This document shows, in pieces, positions 17,046 through 27,361 of a stretch of DNA of 64,000 bases. A program made the translations under genes and the position numbers. The notes under the pieces were generated by a model that made no database searches, was not told the DNA's origin, and saw only the letters and a program-made list of their open reading frames with translations. Each line of letters starts with the position of its first letter. Positions within the stretch are counted from its first letter, which is position 1. Origin of the DNA: Aliidiomarina sp047920995 (GTDB lineage Bacteria; Pseudomonadota; Gammaproteobacteria; Enterobacterales; Alteromonadaceae); contig NZ_JBLRWZ010000004.1 in the NCBI RefSeq assembly GCF_047920995.1, forward strand, positions 1-64,000. The letters are read 5' to 3'.

Positions 17046-18506
17046 ATGCCTAGCCCCTCAATTTATTGGCACGATTATGAAGCCGGTGGTGTAAATCCGC
17101 GCGCCGATCGGCCAATGCAATTTGCAGGCATCCGCACTGATCGGGATTTGCAGATTATTGGTAAGCCTTTGGAAATCTATTGCCAACTCGCACCCGATTA
17201 TCTCCCGCACCCTGAAGCTTGCTTAATTACTGGCATTACGCCACAAACCGCGAATCAACGGGGCGTGCCCGAGTGCGAATTAGCTCGCCTTATTCACGCA
17301 GAGTTCAGCCAGGCGGATACTACTATTGTTGGTTACAATAACATTCGTTATGACGATGAGATGAGCCGCTTTCTATTTTATCGTAATTTTTACGATCCCT
17401 ACGGCTATAGTTGGGAGAATAATAATTCACGTTGGGATTTGCTTACTCTAGTGCGCGCCGCCTATGCACTGCGCCCTGAAGGCATTGAGTGGCCCTTAAA
17501 TGCCGATGGCAGCGTAAGTTTAAAACTTGATCAACTTGCACCAGCCAACGGTATCGAGCATAGCAACGCGCATGATGCCATGGCGGATGTATATGCCAGC
17601 ATTGAAATGGCGCGGAAAATTAAAACCCAGCAGCCAAAACTTTATCAGTACACCTTTACAATTCGCAGTAAAAAAGCACTGATCGAATTAGTAAAAACCG
17701 CACTAGTAAATCAAACTATGTTGGTTCATGTTAGTGGCATGTTTGGCGCCGAAAACCGTTATGTACGCTGGGTTTACCCACTCGCATTTCATCCAGAGAA
17801 TGCCAATCAGTTGATAGCGTGGCGGCTGGATACCAATCCAGAGCAATGGCGTGATATTACCGCTGAAAATATCCGCGAGTTATTGTATCAACGTAAAGAT
17901 GAACTTACCGGAGAAAGGCCTGGCCTCATTACCATCACCTTAAATCAATGCCCTTTTCTTGCGCCAGAAAAAACCTTAGCCGCAGAACAAGCTGTATTGG
18001 CTGGCATTGATGTTAATGCAGCGGAGAATTACCGCAATATGTTAGCTAACAATGCTGCGCTGCGTGAGCATCTATTATCCGTAATGGTACGGGACGCCAG
18101 TAGCACACCAGCGCAAACCGATGAACACCAGCACGAACGCAGCATCGATACCGATTTAGCTCTGTATTCAGGTGGCTTTCTTAGCCAACAAGCACGCACC
18201 CATGCCCGCATGATTCGCGAAGCAAATCCGGAAGCACTGGCGGATATCAACCTGCCTTGGGATGACACACGGTTGCCCATTTTGTTATTCCGCTATCGCG
18301 CACGCAATTTCCCGCACACGCTTAGCCCAGCAGAAATGCATCGTTGGCGGCAGCATTGCCGGAATCGTTTAATACTTGGCGAGGACGGTTTTTTAAGTAG
18401 CGATGAATATATGTTAAAGATTGAGCAGCTAGCCGAAGCTCACCAGAACAACCCTCAGAAAATGGCTATCCTTAAAGCGCTTGCAAACTACCTATTAGAG
18501 CTATAG
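17046..18506 (+). CDS. sbcB: Exodeoxyribonuclease I
   Basis: Processive 3'-5' single-strand DNA exonuclease acting in recombination and mismatch repair, partner of SSB. 486 residues (E. coli 475). The DEDD exonuclease core is clear: WHDYEAGG with Asp and Glu, RPMQFAGIRTD, GYNNIRYDDE, and HSNAHDAMADV with the last acidic pair. The middle holds the SH3-like and the C-terminal helical ExoI domains (FRYRARNFPHTLSPAE). Monocistronic, converging with a TonB-receptor gene at a two-way terminator. Confidence 0.95.
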   Translation: MPSPSIYWHDYEAGGVNPRADRPMQFAGIRTDRDLQIIGKPLEIYCQLAPDYLPHPEACLITGITPQTANQRGVPECELARLIHAEFSQADTTIVGYNNIRYDDEMSRFLFYRNFYDPYGYSWENNNSRWDLLTLVRAAYALRPEGIEWPLNADGSVSLKLDQLAPANGIEHSNAHDAMADVYASIEMARKIKTQQPKLYQYTFTIRSKKALIELVKTALVNQTMLVHVSGMFGAENRYVRWVYPLAFHPENANQLIAWRLDTNPEQWRDITAENIRELLYQRKDELTGERPGLITITLNQCPFLAPEKTLAAEQAVLAGIDVNAAENYRNMLANNAALREHLLSVMVRDASSTPAQTDEHQHERSIDTDLALYSGGFLSQQARTHARMIREANPEALADINLPWDDTRLPILLFRYRARNFPHTLSPAEMHRWRQHCRNRLILGEDGFLSSDEYMLKIEQLAEAHQNNPQKMAILKALANYLLEL

Positions 18507-18575
18507 CTGGCTCTAGGTGCAGAAGCATTTGTTATTATAACCTCCAATTGAAACGCCTATTGATGGCCTCCCAAT

Positions 18576-18610
18576 AAAAAAACCCCAGCAACCAAAGTTA
18601 CTGGGGTTTT
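18576..18610. terminator. Two-way terminator between sbcB and the first TonB receptor
   Basis: AAAACCCCAG (18579-18588) pairs perfectly with CTGGGGTTTT (18601-18610) around a 12-nt loop. Reading minus, seven T follow the stem; reading plus, four. It can end both converging transcripts. Confidence 0.88.
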
Positions 18611-18632
18611 CGCGTATTGCCTTGAGTGTCTT

Positions 18633-21575
18633 TTAGAACGTGTAACCTAGGTTCATAAAGATACGGCGACCAAGCTGATCATACTGAGAGTAAAGCATTG
18701 CATTACCAACAGTTGCCGCTCGGCTTGGGCTAGCTTTAGGTGGCTTCTTATCAAATAAGTTGTTCACACCTAAAGTAAGATCGATACCGGTATTAAACTC
18801 TTTATTCAACGAGAAGGTATGGTATAGCGTAGTTGGAGCAGAAGCCACAAAACGTACTTCCTCACCACGATAGGTACCAAATGCGCCGTTGTTGTATAGG
18901 TGATCATTAGACACCTTACCGGTATAGCGAATCGCGTAGTTATAACGCCACGAATCACGGGTTAACCCGATGTTCAACGTACCTGAGTGTTTCGGATTCC
19001 CCAACCGACCAGTTGATTCAATCGCTGTACTAGTTGGGAACTGTAAGAATGAGCGTTCAAACTGCACAGTGTGATCTAAACGCACACGTACACCACCAAA
19101 TGGCGTTTCATCCATGTAAGTGAATACGAAATCAGCACCACGAATACGCTGTTCAGCAACGTTCACGTAACCACCACGAACTTCGATGATATTGAAGTTA
19201 CCCGCTTCACCATCGTTACGATCGAACTGATCGCAGAACGGCTCAGTTGCAAAGTTCTCTGAGTTATAGCATAACGAGAGAATGTTACCGCCACCCACAT
19301 TACTGATTTGATCACGAATGGTTACATCATAGTAATCAACAGAACTAGCAAAGCGATTGTCTGCTGAAGACCACACTAAACCAATCCCTTCCGATACTGA
19401 AGTTTCGGCTTCAAGTAAGCCTGCACCACCACCACTAACCGATGTCGCGGAACCAAAGTTCAGTGCGTAATCTTCCGGAATTCCATCCGCCGCACAGTTT
19501 GCAGCAACAATCGGATTCAAAGTACCTGCATCAAAACGTTCGCCCCAGTTCCAGCATGGATCTTGAGTTTGCGAGAAAAAGCCTGTTTGATTCTCTAAGA
19601 ATAGTTCAAACAATGCCGGTGAACGAAACGAGGTGCCACGCGAAGCACGAACTCGGAAGCCGTTCCCAATGGTCCAATTAGCGCTTACCTTATATGTTTC
19701 TCCGGAACCGTATGTAGAAACATCGGTGTAACGCGCAGAAGCAGTTAAATCTAACGCTTCAATAAAACGCACATCACGAATCAACGGTGCTTGAATTTCC
19801 GCGTACACTGCTTTGGTATTTGATTTACCTGCAGTAATACCAGAACTTGTCATGCCCCACGAGTTTCCTGCTAAGGTTACGTCACCTGGAGTATCTTGGA
19901 TTTCGTCTGTTTGATACGAAACACCAAACGCCGTGGCTAATGTACCAGCTGGTAAATCAAACAAATCGCCGGTCATGTAGGCATCAAGGGTATCTTGCTT
20001 GTAGATGGTTTTGCCCATCTCATTATCAAACAAGAAATCACGGGTACCTTGGTCGAAATCACCAAAGATATATTCTGGGGTGAAGAAATCAATCGCGTAG
20101 CATGGGCGATTCGAAATTGGTGAGAATTCACCTTCACATGGGTCGCCCCAAATCGCGTCTGATGCCATTTCCAACGAATCGCGAAGAATAACCTTTTGGC
20201 GGTATTCACCACGGTTCACTGAACGTTGATAGGAAACATCCCAGTTCCAGTAACCAATCGCACCTTCAAAACCGATAACAGCGCGTGAATAATCAATGGT
20301 GGTTTCAGAACCTGAGTGATCAGTAACCGCAGTTGGATCGAGGAAAACAAAACCATCCCAGCCATCAACCAAACCAATCCATGCAGGAATAAAGGGTTCC
20401 CAGAATTGGCGATAGCTATTGATCGTGGTTACGCGGCGGCTATGCAGTAATTCACCATACATAGACACATTATTCGTTAAATCATAATCCCCTTGGAAAT
20501 AAACAGAGGTTACTTCCGTTTCTGGAATCATGGTTTGAATTTCTTGGAACGGATGTGTTGAATTTAACCAACCATCTGATTCACGGCTATACCCCATAGG
20601 ATACCAGCCTTCAGGTGCAGCAATATCACCAGGCTGTGTTTGCTCATAGCCTGGAATAGGATTATTAGCGAAATAACCAGTGTGGTCAAAACCCGTAATT
20701 AGTGAGGTGTAGTTCGGCGCTCCCGCGTTCCATAACCACATACCATAAGGCAAATCGTTACAATGGAAGTTACCAGTACGCGGATCGATTGGATCTACTT
20801 GCTCACCCGTTTCTGGGCTAAAAACGTAGCGTTGGCCACATTTAAAGTGATCGCGATCACCGCGTTGTAATTCAGTTTGCAGATTATAATCTGCTACCGC
20901 ACGGATTGAACCGCGATCGAATGATTTACCCCAAGTACCGTTGATACGGAAGGTTTCACCACCACTTTCTAGCGGCTGGTTTGCACTCACGTTAATCGAT
21001 GATTCATCGCCACGTTTGGTAATAATATTAATTACACCGGCAACCGCATCTGAACCATACAGTGAAGATGCACCATCTTTTAAGATTTCAACTCGCTCAA
21101 CAGCAGATACGGGTAAGGCATTCATATCAAAAGCGGCTACTTGGCCACGGGTACCCGCAGGGCCTGCACGTCGGCCGTTTAACAATACCAATGTACGGTT
21201 AGAGCCTAAACCACGCATTGATATTGATTCTGCACCTGCACCACCGGCAGTAACGGAGCCAACTGACATTGCAGAAATGAGCTGGTTTGAACCCGATGCT
21301 ACCGTAGCGGTACGCAGCAACTCGCCAAGCGTGTTAAGGCCCTGCTCTGTTGCGATCTCCGCGCTAATAATATCGATTGGTGTAGCGTTGTCTAAACCAT
21401 CCGTGCGAATCCGCGAACCAACAACTTGAATACGCTCGGGCCGTTCTGAGCGCGCTTCCTCTTCTTCTTCATTTTCGTCTTGTGCAGTGGCTGCACCAGC
21501 AAACGCTAACGTTGACGCGGCACCAAATGCCAGCGCCAAACGAATTGATTTGCTTAGCTTATTATTCGTAAACAT
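18633..21575 (-). CDS. TonB-dependent receptor (paralogue 1)
   Basis: Outer-membrane active transporter, 980 residues. A signal peptide (LALAFGAASTLAFAGAATAQ, cleavage near residue 31) is followed by a Glu-rich linker, then ERIQVVGSRI, where the TonB box probably lies. The plug domain contains ESISMRGLGSNRTLVLLNGRRAG and ILKDGASSLYGSDAVAGVINIITKR. A 22-strand barrel fills the rest and ends in Phe (MNLGYTF), with the typical VRASRGTSFRSPALFELFLE segment. It is a clear paralogue of the receptor directly upstream, with a conserved plug and diverged loops. Substrate unknown. Its own terminator follows, and another terminator separates the two receptors. Confidence 0.92.
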   Translation of the reverse strand: MFTNNKLSKSIRLALAFGAASTLAFAGAATAQDENEEEEEARSERPERIQVVGSRIRTDGLDNATPIDIISAEIATEQGLNTLGELLRTATVASGSNQLISAMSVGSVTAGGAGAESISMRGLGSNRTLVLLNGRRAGPAGTRGQVAAFDMNALPVSAVERVEILKDGASSLYGSDAVAGVINIITKRGDESSINVSANQPLESGGETFRINGTWGKSFDRGSIRAVADYNLQTELQRGDRDHFKCGQRYVFSPETGEQVDPIDPRTGNFHCNDLPYGMWLWNAGAPNYTSLITGFDHTGYFANNPIPGYEQTQPGDIAAPEGWYPMGYSRESDGWLNSTHPFQEIQTMIPETEVTSVYFQGDYDLTNNVSMYGELLHSRRVTTINSYRQFWEPFIPAWIGLVDGWDGFVFLDPTAVTDHSGSETTIDYSRAVIGFEGAIGYWNWDVSYQRSVNRGEYRQKVILRDSLEMASDAIWGDPCEGEFSPISNRPCYAIDFFTPEYIFGDFDQGTRDFLFDNEMGKTIYKQDTLDAYMTGDLFDLPAGTLATAFGVSYQTDEIQDTPGDVTLAGNSWGMTSSGITAGKSNTKAVYAEIQAPLIRDVRFIEALDLTASARYTDVSTYGSGETYKVSANWTIGNGFRVRASRGTSFRSPALFELFLENQTGFFSQTQDPCWNWGERFDAGTLNPIVAANCAADGIPEDYALNFGSATSVSGGGAGLLEAETSVSEGIGLVWSSADNRFASSVDYYDVTIRDQISNVGGGNILSLCYNSENFATEPFCDQFDRNDGEAGNFNIIEVRGGYVNVAEQRIRGADFVFTYMDETPFGGVRVRLDHTVQFERSFLQFPTSTAIESTGRLGNPKHSGTLNIGLTRDSWRYNYAIRYTGKVSNDHLYNNGAFGTYRGEEVRFVASAPTTLYHTFSLNKEFNTGIDLTLGVNNLFDKKPPKASPSRAATVGNAMLYSQYDQLGRRIFMNLGYTF

Positions 21576-21740
21576 GAGTGTGCTCCCAAGGTGCTTATTG
21601 TGCTGTTTTTATTATCAGCATTCGATCTAACTTTAACGCTAGTACCTCATAATAATGTTAATTCTATGTAAAGCGCAAATTTAATCCGCGGTAAGCCTTT
21701 ATTTCCGCGATTATTTACATTGATGTTCACTATTTCCAAT

Positions 21741-21772
21741 AAAAAAACACCAGCTATTGCTAGCCGGTGTTT
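21741..21772 (-). terminator. Terminator after the second TonB receptor
   Basis: On the minus strand a stem AAACACC / GGTGTTT, extended by GCTA/TAGC past one mismatch, is followed by seven T. It lies between the two receptor genes, so the downstream receptor probably needs its own promoter in the remaining ~165 bp. Confidence 0.82.
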
Positions 21773-21820
21773 ATATTTTGTGCCTAGTTGTTAACCTCGA
21801 ATCTTTCTAATTATCTTAAC

Positions 21821-24799
21821 TTAGAAAGAGTATGAAGCGTTCAAGAATGCACGGCGTCCTAACAACTCGTATTGTGATGCGAACAATGCAGTGTTACCCG
21901 CAGTGCTTGCTGCTGCAGGAGAAACCTGCGGTGGAATACGATCGAACACGTTAGAAATACCTAGAGTTACATCAAAGTCACCCAGCGCTTTATTCACCGA
22001 TACTGCGTGCATGAAGTAGCTTCCCGCTGCTGCCGAGAACGCATAGTCGGTACCACGATAGGTAATTAAGTTTCCTCTGGTGTAGAAAGGATAGTTCGAT
22101 ACAGAACCAACATAACGAATGTTCCAGTTAAATCTCCAATCATCACGGGTTAACGTGGTGTTGAAGGTTCCTGAATGTTTCGGGTTGCCTAAACGGCCAG
22201 TGAACTGAGTTGGAACACTATCATCAAACTGCTTGAAGAACCGCTCGATAGTAGCTGTGTGGCTTAAACGGAAACGTAAGTGACCGATTGGTGATTCAGT
22301 TTGGTAGCTCGCTACCCAATCTGTTCCGCGTACACGCTGCTCTGAAGTGTTCAAATAACCTCCACGAACAGTATCTACACCCCAATCGAAGTTGTTCCCT
22401 TCGTTACCCGTACGGCGATCAATTTGCCGGCAGAACGGTTCGTTCTCAATACCATTTTCAGTTAGGTAACAACGGCTGAGTACACTACCACCACCAACGT
22501 TAGAGATTTGATCACGAATGGTTACATCGTAATAATCTATCGAGAAGGCAAATGCATTTTCCGGGCTAGAGTACACTAAGCCAATACCTTCAGAAGTAGA
22601 AGTTTCAGCATCTAGCACACCTGCGCCGCCACCAGTTACGATGGTCATAGAACCACCAACCGCTGCGGTATAACTTTCTGGCACACCAGCTGCAGCACAG
22701 TTAGTACGCAAGAAATCACTGGTAGATTCAATCCAGTTTACACAAGGGTCATTTAACTGACCTGCGAAGCTAGTTTGCCCTTCAAGGAACAATTCAAACA
22801 ACGCTGGAGTTCGGAATGAAGTACCTCTGGAAGCACGCACACGGAAACCACCACCAATTGTCCAGTTGGCACTAATCTTATAGGTTTCACCGCTACCATA
22901 AGTATTTACATCGGTGTAACGCGCAGAAGCGGTTATATCCAGAGCTTCCATCAAGAACCAATCACGCACTAACGGTGCTTGAACTTCCGCATACGCTGCC
23001 TTGGTTGTTTGCCGCCCCGCTGTAATACCAGCAGAACTCAAGCCCCATGAGTTACCATTTAAGGTGTGAAAACCCGGAGTATCTTGGATTTCATCTGTTT
23101 GATAGGAAACACCAATTGCAGTTGCGAGTGGACCAGCCGGTAAATCAAATACATCACCAGTGATATAGGCATCCACTGTGTCTTGCTTATAGATTGTACG
23201 GCCAATATCGTTACCGAAAATGAAATCTGCTTGCGCATCTCCATAATCAGTACCAGAAAGGTGACCATCAGTGAACCAGTTTAACTGCACACATTGTTTC
23301 TGCGAAAATTCAGTTACTTCACCCGGCCCACACTCACGCATACCAAGTAATGCTTGATGCGCCATGATCATTGAATCTTGGAAGATGATTTCGTTTTCAT
23401 ATTCGCCACGGTTGAGCGAACGCTGCCATGAAATATCCCAGTTCCAATAACCAAGAGCACCTTCTAAACCAGCCACGAAACGGCTGTAATCTACCGTAGT
23501 ATCGCTGCTGAAGTGGTCAGTAAGAGCTACTGGCATAACACCGAATGCTGGGTTAGTTGCTTCCCAACCTGGTAAGGTATTAATTGGAATAAACGACGCT
23601 AGGCCTGGGTTAGATGTCCAGAACTGACGCACGTTGTCAATTTTAGTGTTCCGTTGGCTATGCATGAACTCTGCATAGGCGGATATATTATTAGTTAAAT
23701 CGTAATCCGCTTGCGTGTAAATCGACCACACCGTTGTTTCCGGAATCATGGTTCGATTCTTATGCAAATCAGATGAGTTATCATACCAACCATCGGTTTC
23801 TACTGAATGACCAGCCCAATACCAGCCATCTGGCGCTGTTTGCACAAACGGGTGGCTATAGGAAGGATCAGCGGCGCCAGCAAGGCCTGCTTGCGGGAAA
23901 CCAAAGCCATCACGATCGAATTGTAACCGGCCACCAGCAGCATTTACCCACAATCCGAAGCCGGTATCGTTGCAATGATATTGCCCTGTTCGCGGATCAA
24001 TTGGATCGGCTCTATCGCCGGCAACGCCATCTACTTGATGAAAGTAGTAACGTGTTGGACAACCGAAGTGGTCACGATCGCCGCGTTTTAGGCCTGAGTT
24101 GTAGTTATAATCGGCAACTACTCGGTAAGAACCACGATCAAACGTTGAACCATAGGTACCGTTAACGCGCGCGGTTTCGCCGCCTGATTCGAAAGGCTGG
24201 CTTAAGTTAACGTTGATGTTTTTATCTTCGCCGCGCTTAGTGATAATGTTAATTACACCCGCTACCGCGTCTGAACCGTATAGTGAAGAAGCACCATCTT
24301 TCAGGATTTCTACACGTTCTACAGCTGAAACAGGTAATGCGTTCATATCAAATGCAGAGATTTGACCACGAGTACCTGCAGGCCCGGCACGACGGCCGTT
24401 TAATAATACGAGAGTACGGTTTGCACCTAAACCACGCATTGAGATTGATTCTGCACCGGCACCACCAGAGGTTACAAAACCTACTGATTGCGCTGAAATC
24501 AACTGATCTGAACCTGATGCGATAGTAGAGGTACGCAACAATTCACCTAGAGTGTTTAAACCCTGTTCAGTGGCAATTTCAGTGCTGATGATATCGATTG
24601 GTGTAGCGCTATCTAAACCATCAGTGCGAATACGAGAACCTACGATTTGAATGCGCTCGGGACGTTCGCTACGAGCTTGTTCTTCCTCTTCTTCTTCGTT
24701 TTCTTGGGCGTTAACACCGCCCGCAAATGCTAACGTAGACGCAGCACCGAATGCTAACGCCAAACGCACAGATTTGCTGAGTTTGCTGTTTGTAAACAT
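21821..24799 (-). CDS. TonB-dependent receptor (paralogue 2)
   Basis: 992-residue outer-membrane receptor with the same build as its neighbour: signal peptide after MFTNSKLSKSVRLALAFGA, poly-Glu linker, ERIQIVGSRI, plug motif ILKDGASSLYGSDAVAGVI, barrel segment VRASRGTSFRTPALFELFLE, and terminal Phe (LNASYSF). Plug and barrel framework match paralogue 1 nearly residue for residue, while extracellular loops differ in length and sequence, so the two likely bind related but distinct ligands. Synonymous sites differ widely, pointing to an old tandem duplication. AGGGAGAG precedes the ATG. It lies downstream of the RND/YCF48 genes on the same strand. Confidence 0.92.
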   Translation of the reverse strand: MFTNSKLSKSVRLALAFGAASTLAFAGGVNAQENEEEEEEQARSERPERIQIVGSRIRTDGLDSATPIDIISTEIATEQGLNTLGELLRTSTIASGSDQLISAQSVGFVTSGGAGAESISMRGLGANRTLVLLNGRRAGPAGTRGQISAFDMNALPVSAVERVEILKDGASSLYGSDAVAGVINIITKRGEDKNINVNLSQPFESGGETARVNGTYGSTFDRGSYRVVADYNYNSGLKRGDRDHFGCPTRYYFHQVDGVAGDRADPIDPRTGQYHCNDTGFGLWVNAAGGRLQFDRDGFGFPQAGLAGAADPSYSHPFVQTAPDGWYWAGHSVETDGWYDNSSDLHKNRTMIPETTVWSIYTQADYDLTNNISAYAEFMHSQRNTKIDNVRQFWTSNPGLASFIPINTLPGWEATNPAFGVMPVALTDHFSSDTTVDYSRFVAGLEGALGYWNWDISWQRSLNRGEYENEIIFQDSMIMAHQALLGMRECGPGEVTEFSQKQCVQLNWFTDGHLSGTDYGDAQADFIFGNDIGRTIYKQDTVDAYITGDVFDLPAGPLATAIGVSYQTDEIQDTPGFHTLNGNSWGLSSAGITAGRQTTKAAYAEVQAPLVRDWFLMEALDITASARYTDVNTYGSGETYKISANWTIGGGFRVRASRGTSFRTPALFELFLEGQTSFAGQLNDPCVNWIESTSDFLRTNCAAAGVPESYTAAVGGSMTIVTGGGAGVLDAETSTSEGIGLVYSSPENAFAFSIDYYDVTIRDQISNVGGGSVLSRCYLTENGIENEPFCRQIDRRTGNEGNNFDWGVDTVRGGYLNTSEQRVRGTDWVASYQTESPIGHLRFRLSHTATIERFFKQFDDSVPTQFTGRLGNPKHSGTFNTTLTRDDWRFNWNIRYVGSVSNYPFYTRGNLITYRGTDYAFSAAAGSYFMHAVSVNKALGDFDVTLGISNVFDRIPPQVSPAAASTAGNTALFASQYELLGRRAFLNASYSF

Positions 24800-24890
24800 A
24801 TTAGAGCTCTCCCTGGATCACTCTGAGTGACTTTAGTTTTATTATTATGTGGCTCTTTAAGGCTACCAGCTTTCCTATTTGTTATAGAGC

Positions 24891-24904
24891 AGGGGTTTCC
24901 CCCT
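24891..24904 (-). other. Short GC hairpin with GAAA tetraloop upstream of the receptor
   Basis: On the minus strand AGGGG-GAAA-CCCCT forms a 5-bp stem with a GNRA-type loop, 73 bp after the RND gene and about 90 bp before the receptor start. No T-run follows. It may slow or process a read-through RNA; function not known. Confidence 0.3.
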
Positions 24905-24976
24905 ACCCTAAGCATTGCAAGCATAAAGTGAAACGAAACATAAAATCAACGTATTTGTTAACTTTTTTAACATTAT

Positions 24977-27346
24977 TTAAGTGATTGATTTCGGTTCTGA
25001 TTTCGGCCCTACACGGAAAATGCGTGCTAATGCAGGTATGAGGATCAGCGCACCTAGCATATTCCAAATGAACATGAAGGTTAATAATAAACCCATATCA
25101 GCTTGGAACTTGATCGGCGACCAAATCCAGGTTGCCACACCAATCGCTAGCGTTAAGCCAGTAAAGCCAACTGCTTTACCTGTTTTCGATAGCGCAAACA
25201 AATAGCTATCAGTAAGGTTGCGCCCTTGATTTAGTGCTTCCCGCATTTTGCTGTAGATATAGATGCCATAATCCACACCGATACCTACCCCGAGTGCAAT
25301 TACCGGTAAGGTAGCTACCTTCACGCCAATGCCGAGTTTCGCCATTAAGGCTTGGCTCATAATGGTGGTGAACATTAGTGGCAGCACAATACACAACACC
25401 GTGCGAATACTGCGGAAGGTAATTAAACAGAGTGCAATTACCACACCATATACCCACACCAACATGCGGAATTGCGCATCTTCTATAACTTTATTGGTGG
25501 CAGCTTCGATGCCTGAGTTGCCCGCTGCCATCAAGAATTCAACAGAATCGCTGGGATACATGTCACTAAATGAGCGAACTTCAGCAACCACTCGGTTTAG
25601 CGTATCGGCCTTATGATCGTTCAAGTAGATAATTACCGGCGCCATTGAGCAATCGCCATTGATTAAACCACTTGGTGCCTGCGAGATAGACGCGTTAACC
25701 ACAAAGTTATCGCGGTTCACACTAGACCATTTCAGGTTACCCTCATTGGTACCTGCCATACCCAATTTAGACACATACACAATCGAACGCACAGCTTGCA
25801 CACCCTGCACGTTTTCCATATGCCATTGGAAACGATCAATGAGTGCAAGATTGTTGTAGGAGATACATTCTCCAGGCTGTGTTTCCGCCATTACCACGAA
25901 TATATCTGTGCTAGCACTGTAGTTGGCCACCTGGAATGCATTATCAAGGTTGTAGCGTGAATCAGCCCTTAGCTCTGGCGCTCCACTATCAAGATCGCCA
26001 ATTTCCAAGTTTTGCGCTTGATAAATGCCCCAAATACTCATAAGCACCGCAACGGCAACCGCACCAATAGCCCAACGTAACTTGGTAAAGCGATCAAACA
26101 GCGAGAAAATAGGATGGCTTTGCGCCTGTACTTTCTGTAAATAAGTAACACCGCGTTTGCTTACACCCATGTAGGAAGTAAGAATAGGCAGTAAGCCTAA
26201 ATTGGTAAGCACAATTACTGCTACACCAATACTGGCAGCGATTGCGAGTTCTTTAATAACGGCAATATCAATTACCATTAAGGTAGTAAAACCTACTGCA
26301 TCTGAAACCAATGCCGTTAAGCCCGCTACATATAAGCCGCGGAACGCCAGCCGAGAGGCATCAATTTTATTAGCGCCGTCAACCGTGTTGGCAAGTACGG
26401 CATTAATAATCTGCACACCATGGCTTACACCAATCGCGAATACTAAGAATGGCACTAACATCGAATATGGATTAATACCGCTACCGATGAGTTTAATAAT
26501 ACCCAGCTGCCATATTACCGCGATGCCTGAGCATAATAAAACCACGATGGAACTGCGCACACATCGGCTGTACAAGAACAACATGCCGAAAGTGATCAGC
26601 ATGGCTAGAATAAAGAAGCCACCTACTAACATGGCGCCATCGATTAAATCACCAACAACTTTAGCGAAACCAACAATCTGAATATTGATGGTGTCTGATT
26701 CAAATGCGTTACGAATTTCACTTTCTAAGCGCAGGGAGAATTCATGATAATCAAGTGCCTCTCCCGTTTCCGGGTTAATTTCGTTGAGCGGAACGTAAAT
26801 TAATGAAGAGCGGAAGTTATTAGCTACCAAATCGCCAACCGTACCCGACCGCAATACATTCTGCTGCAATTGCGCCAATGCTTCTTCGGAGCCATCGTAG
26901 TTTTGTGGAATAACCGGGCCACCCACAAAACCCTCTTCAGTTACTTCCGACCAACGTACGTTAGGTGTCCAAATAGAACGCATTCCAGAACGATTCACAC
27001 CATTAAGGAAGGAGATTTCATCGGTAATTTGGCGCAAAATATCTTGATACTCGGCACTAAATATATCGCCTTCCGTGGTTTCCACTGAAATCCGCACTGC
27101 GTTGCCTGTGGCGGCGAGATCATCACTATATTTAAAAAAGTTTTGTACGAATTCATGATTCGCGGGAATCATTTTCTGCAGGCTGGCATCGGGCCGAACC
27201 TGCGCTGCGTGATACAATAAAAACGCCGTTAATGCAGCAAACACGAAAATCCAGAATACGCGGTAACGAAACAGTAGCTTTTCTGCTAACGAAGCTTTGC
27301 CGTAACCCGCGGTAGAAATACTCTCAATCTTGTCAAATTCTTGCAT
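24977..27346 (-). CDS. RND-superfamily (MMPL/patched-like) membrane protein
   Basis: 789 residues with the single-copy RND repeat arrangement: a transmembrane helix near residues 28-48, a large periplasmic loop (about 55-235), five helices around 240-410 (GGFFILAMLITFGMLFLY, FLVFAIGVSHGVQIINAV), a second long loop, and helices near the C-terminus (LPVIALGVGIGVDYGIYIYS). The intramembrane Asp in VGIGVDYGIY is a candidate proton-relay residue. This type moves lipids or hydrophobic compounds rather than drugs. The gene starts 15 bp after the YCF48-like gene, with GAGGAT before the ATG, and DUF1329 is divergent nearby, an association that recurs in gammaproteobacteria. Substrate unknown. Confidence 0.85.
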   Translation of the reverse strand: MQEFDKIESISTAGYGKASLAEKLLFRYRVFWIFVFAALTAFLLYHAAQVRPDASLQKMIPANHEFVQNFFKYSDDLAATGNAVRISVETTEGDIFSAEYQDILRQITDEISFLNGVNRSGMRSIWTPNVRWSEVTEEGFVGGPVIPQNYDGSEEALAQLQQNVLRSGTVGDLVANNFRSSLIYVPLNEINPETGEALDYHEFSLRLESEIRNAFESDTINIQIVGFAKVVGDLIDGAMLVGGFFILAMLITFGMLFLYSRCVRSSIVVLLCSGIAVIWQLGIIKLIGSGINPYSMLVPFLVFAIGVSHGVQIINAVLANTVDGANKIDASRLAFRGLYVAGLTALVSDAVGFTTLMVIDIAVIKELAIAASIGVAVIVLTNLGLLPILTSYMGVSKRGVTYLQKVQAQSHPIFSLFDRFTKLRWAIGAVAVAVLMSIWGIYQAQNLEIGDLDSGAPELRADSRYNLDNAFQVANYSASTDIFVVMAETQPGECISYNNLALIDRFQWHMENVQGVQAVRSIVYVSKLGMAGTNEGNLKWSSVNRDNFVVNASISQAPSGLINGDCSMAPVIIYLNDHKADTLNRVVAEVRSFSDMYPSDSVEFLMAAGNSGIEAATNKVIEDAQFRMLVWVYGVVIALCLITFRSIRTVLCIVLPLMFTTIMSQALMAKLGIGVKVATLPVIALGVGIGVDYGIYIYSKMREALNQGRNLTDSYLFALSKTGKAVGFTGLTLAIGVATWIWSPIKFQADMGLLLTFMFIWNMLGALILIPALARIFRVGPKSEPKSIT

Positions 27347-27361
27347 TTGTTATGTATCCTC

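Noticed and set aside
20941..21429. 162-codon plus-strand frame
   Set aside because: Lies fully opposite the conserved plug-coding part of the first TonB receptor.
24813..24822. TGATCC on the minus strand near the second TonB receptor start as a sigma-ChrR promoter
   Set aside because: No CGTAA element follows at 16-18 bp; it lies in the ribosome-site region.
26202..26681. 159-codon plus-strand frame
   Set aside because: Antisense to the transmembrane region of the RND/MMPL gene, which has clear family features.
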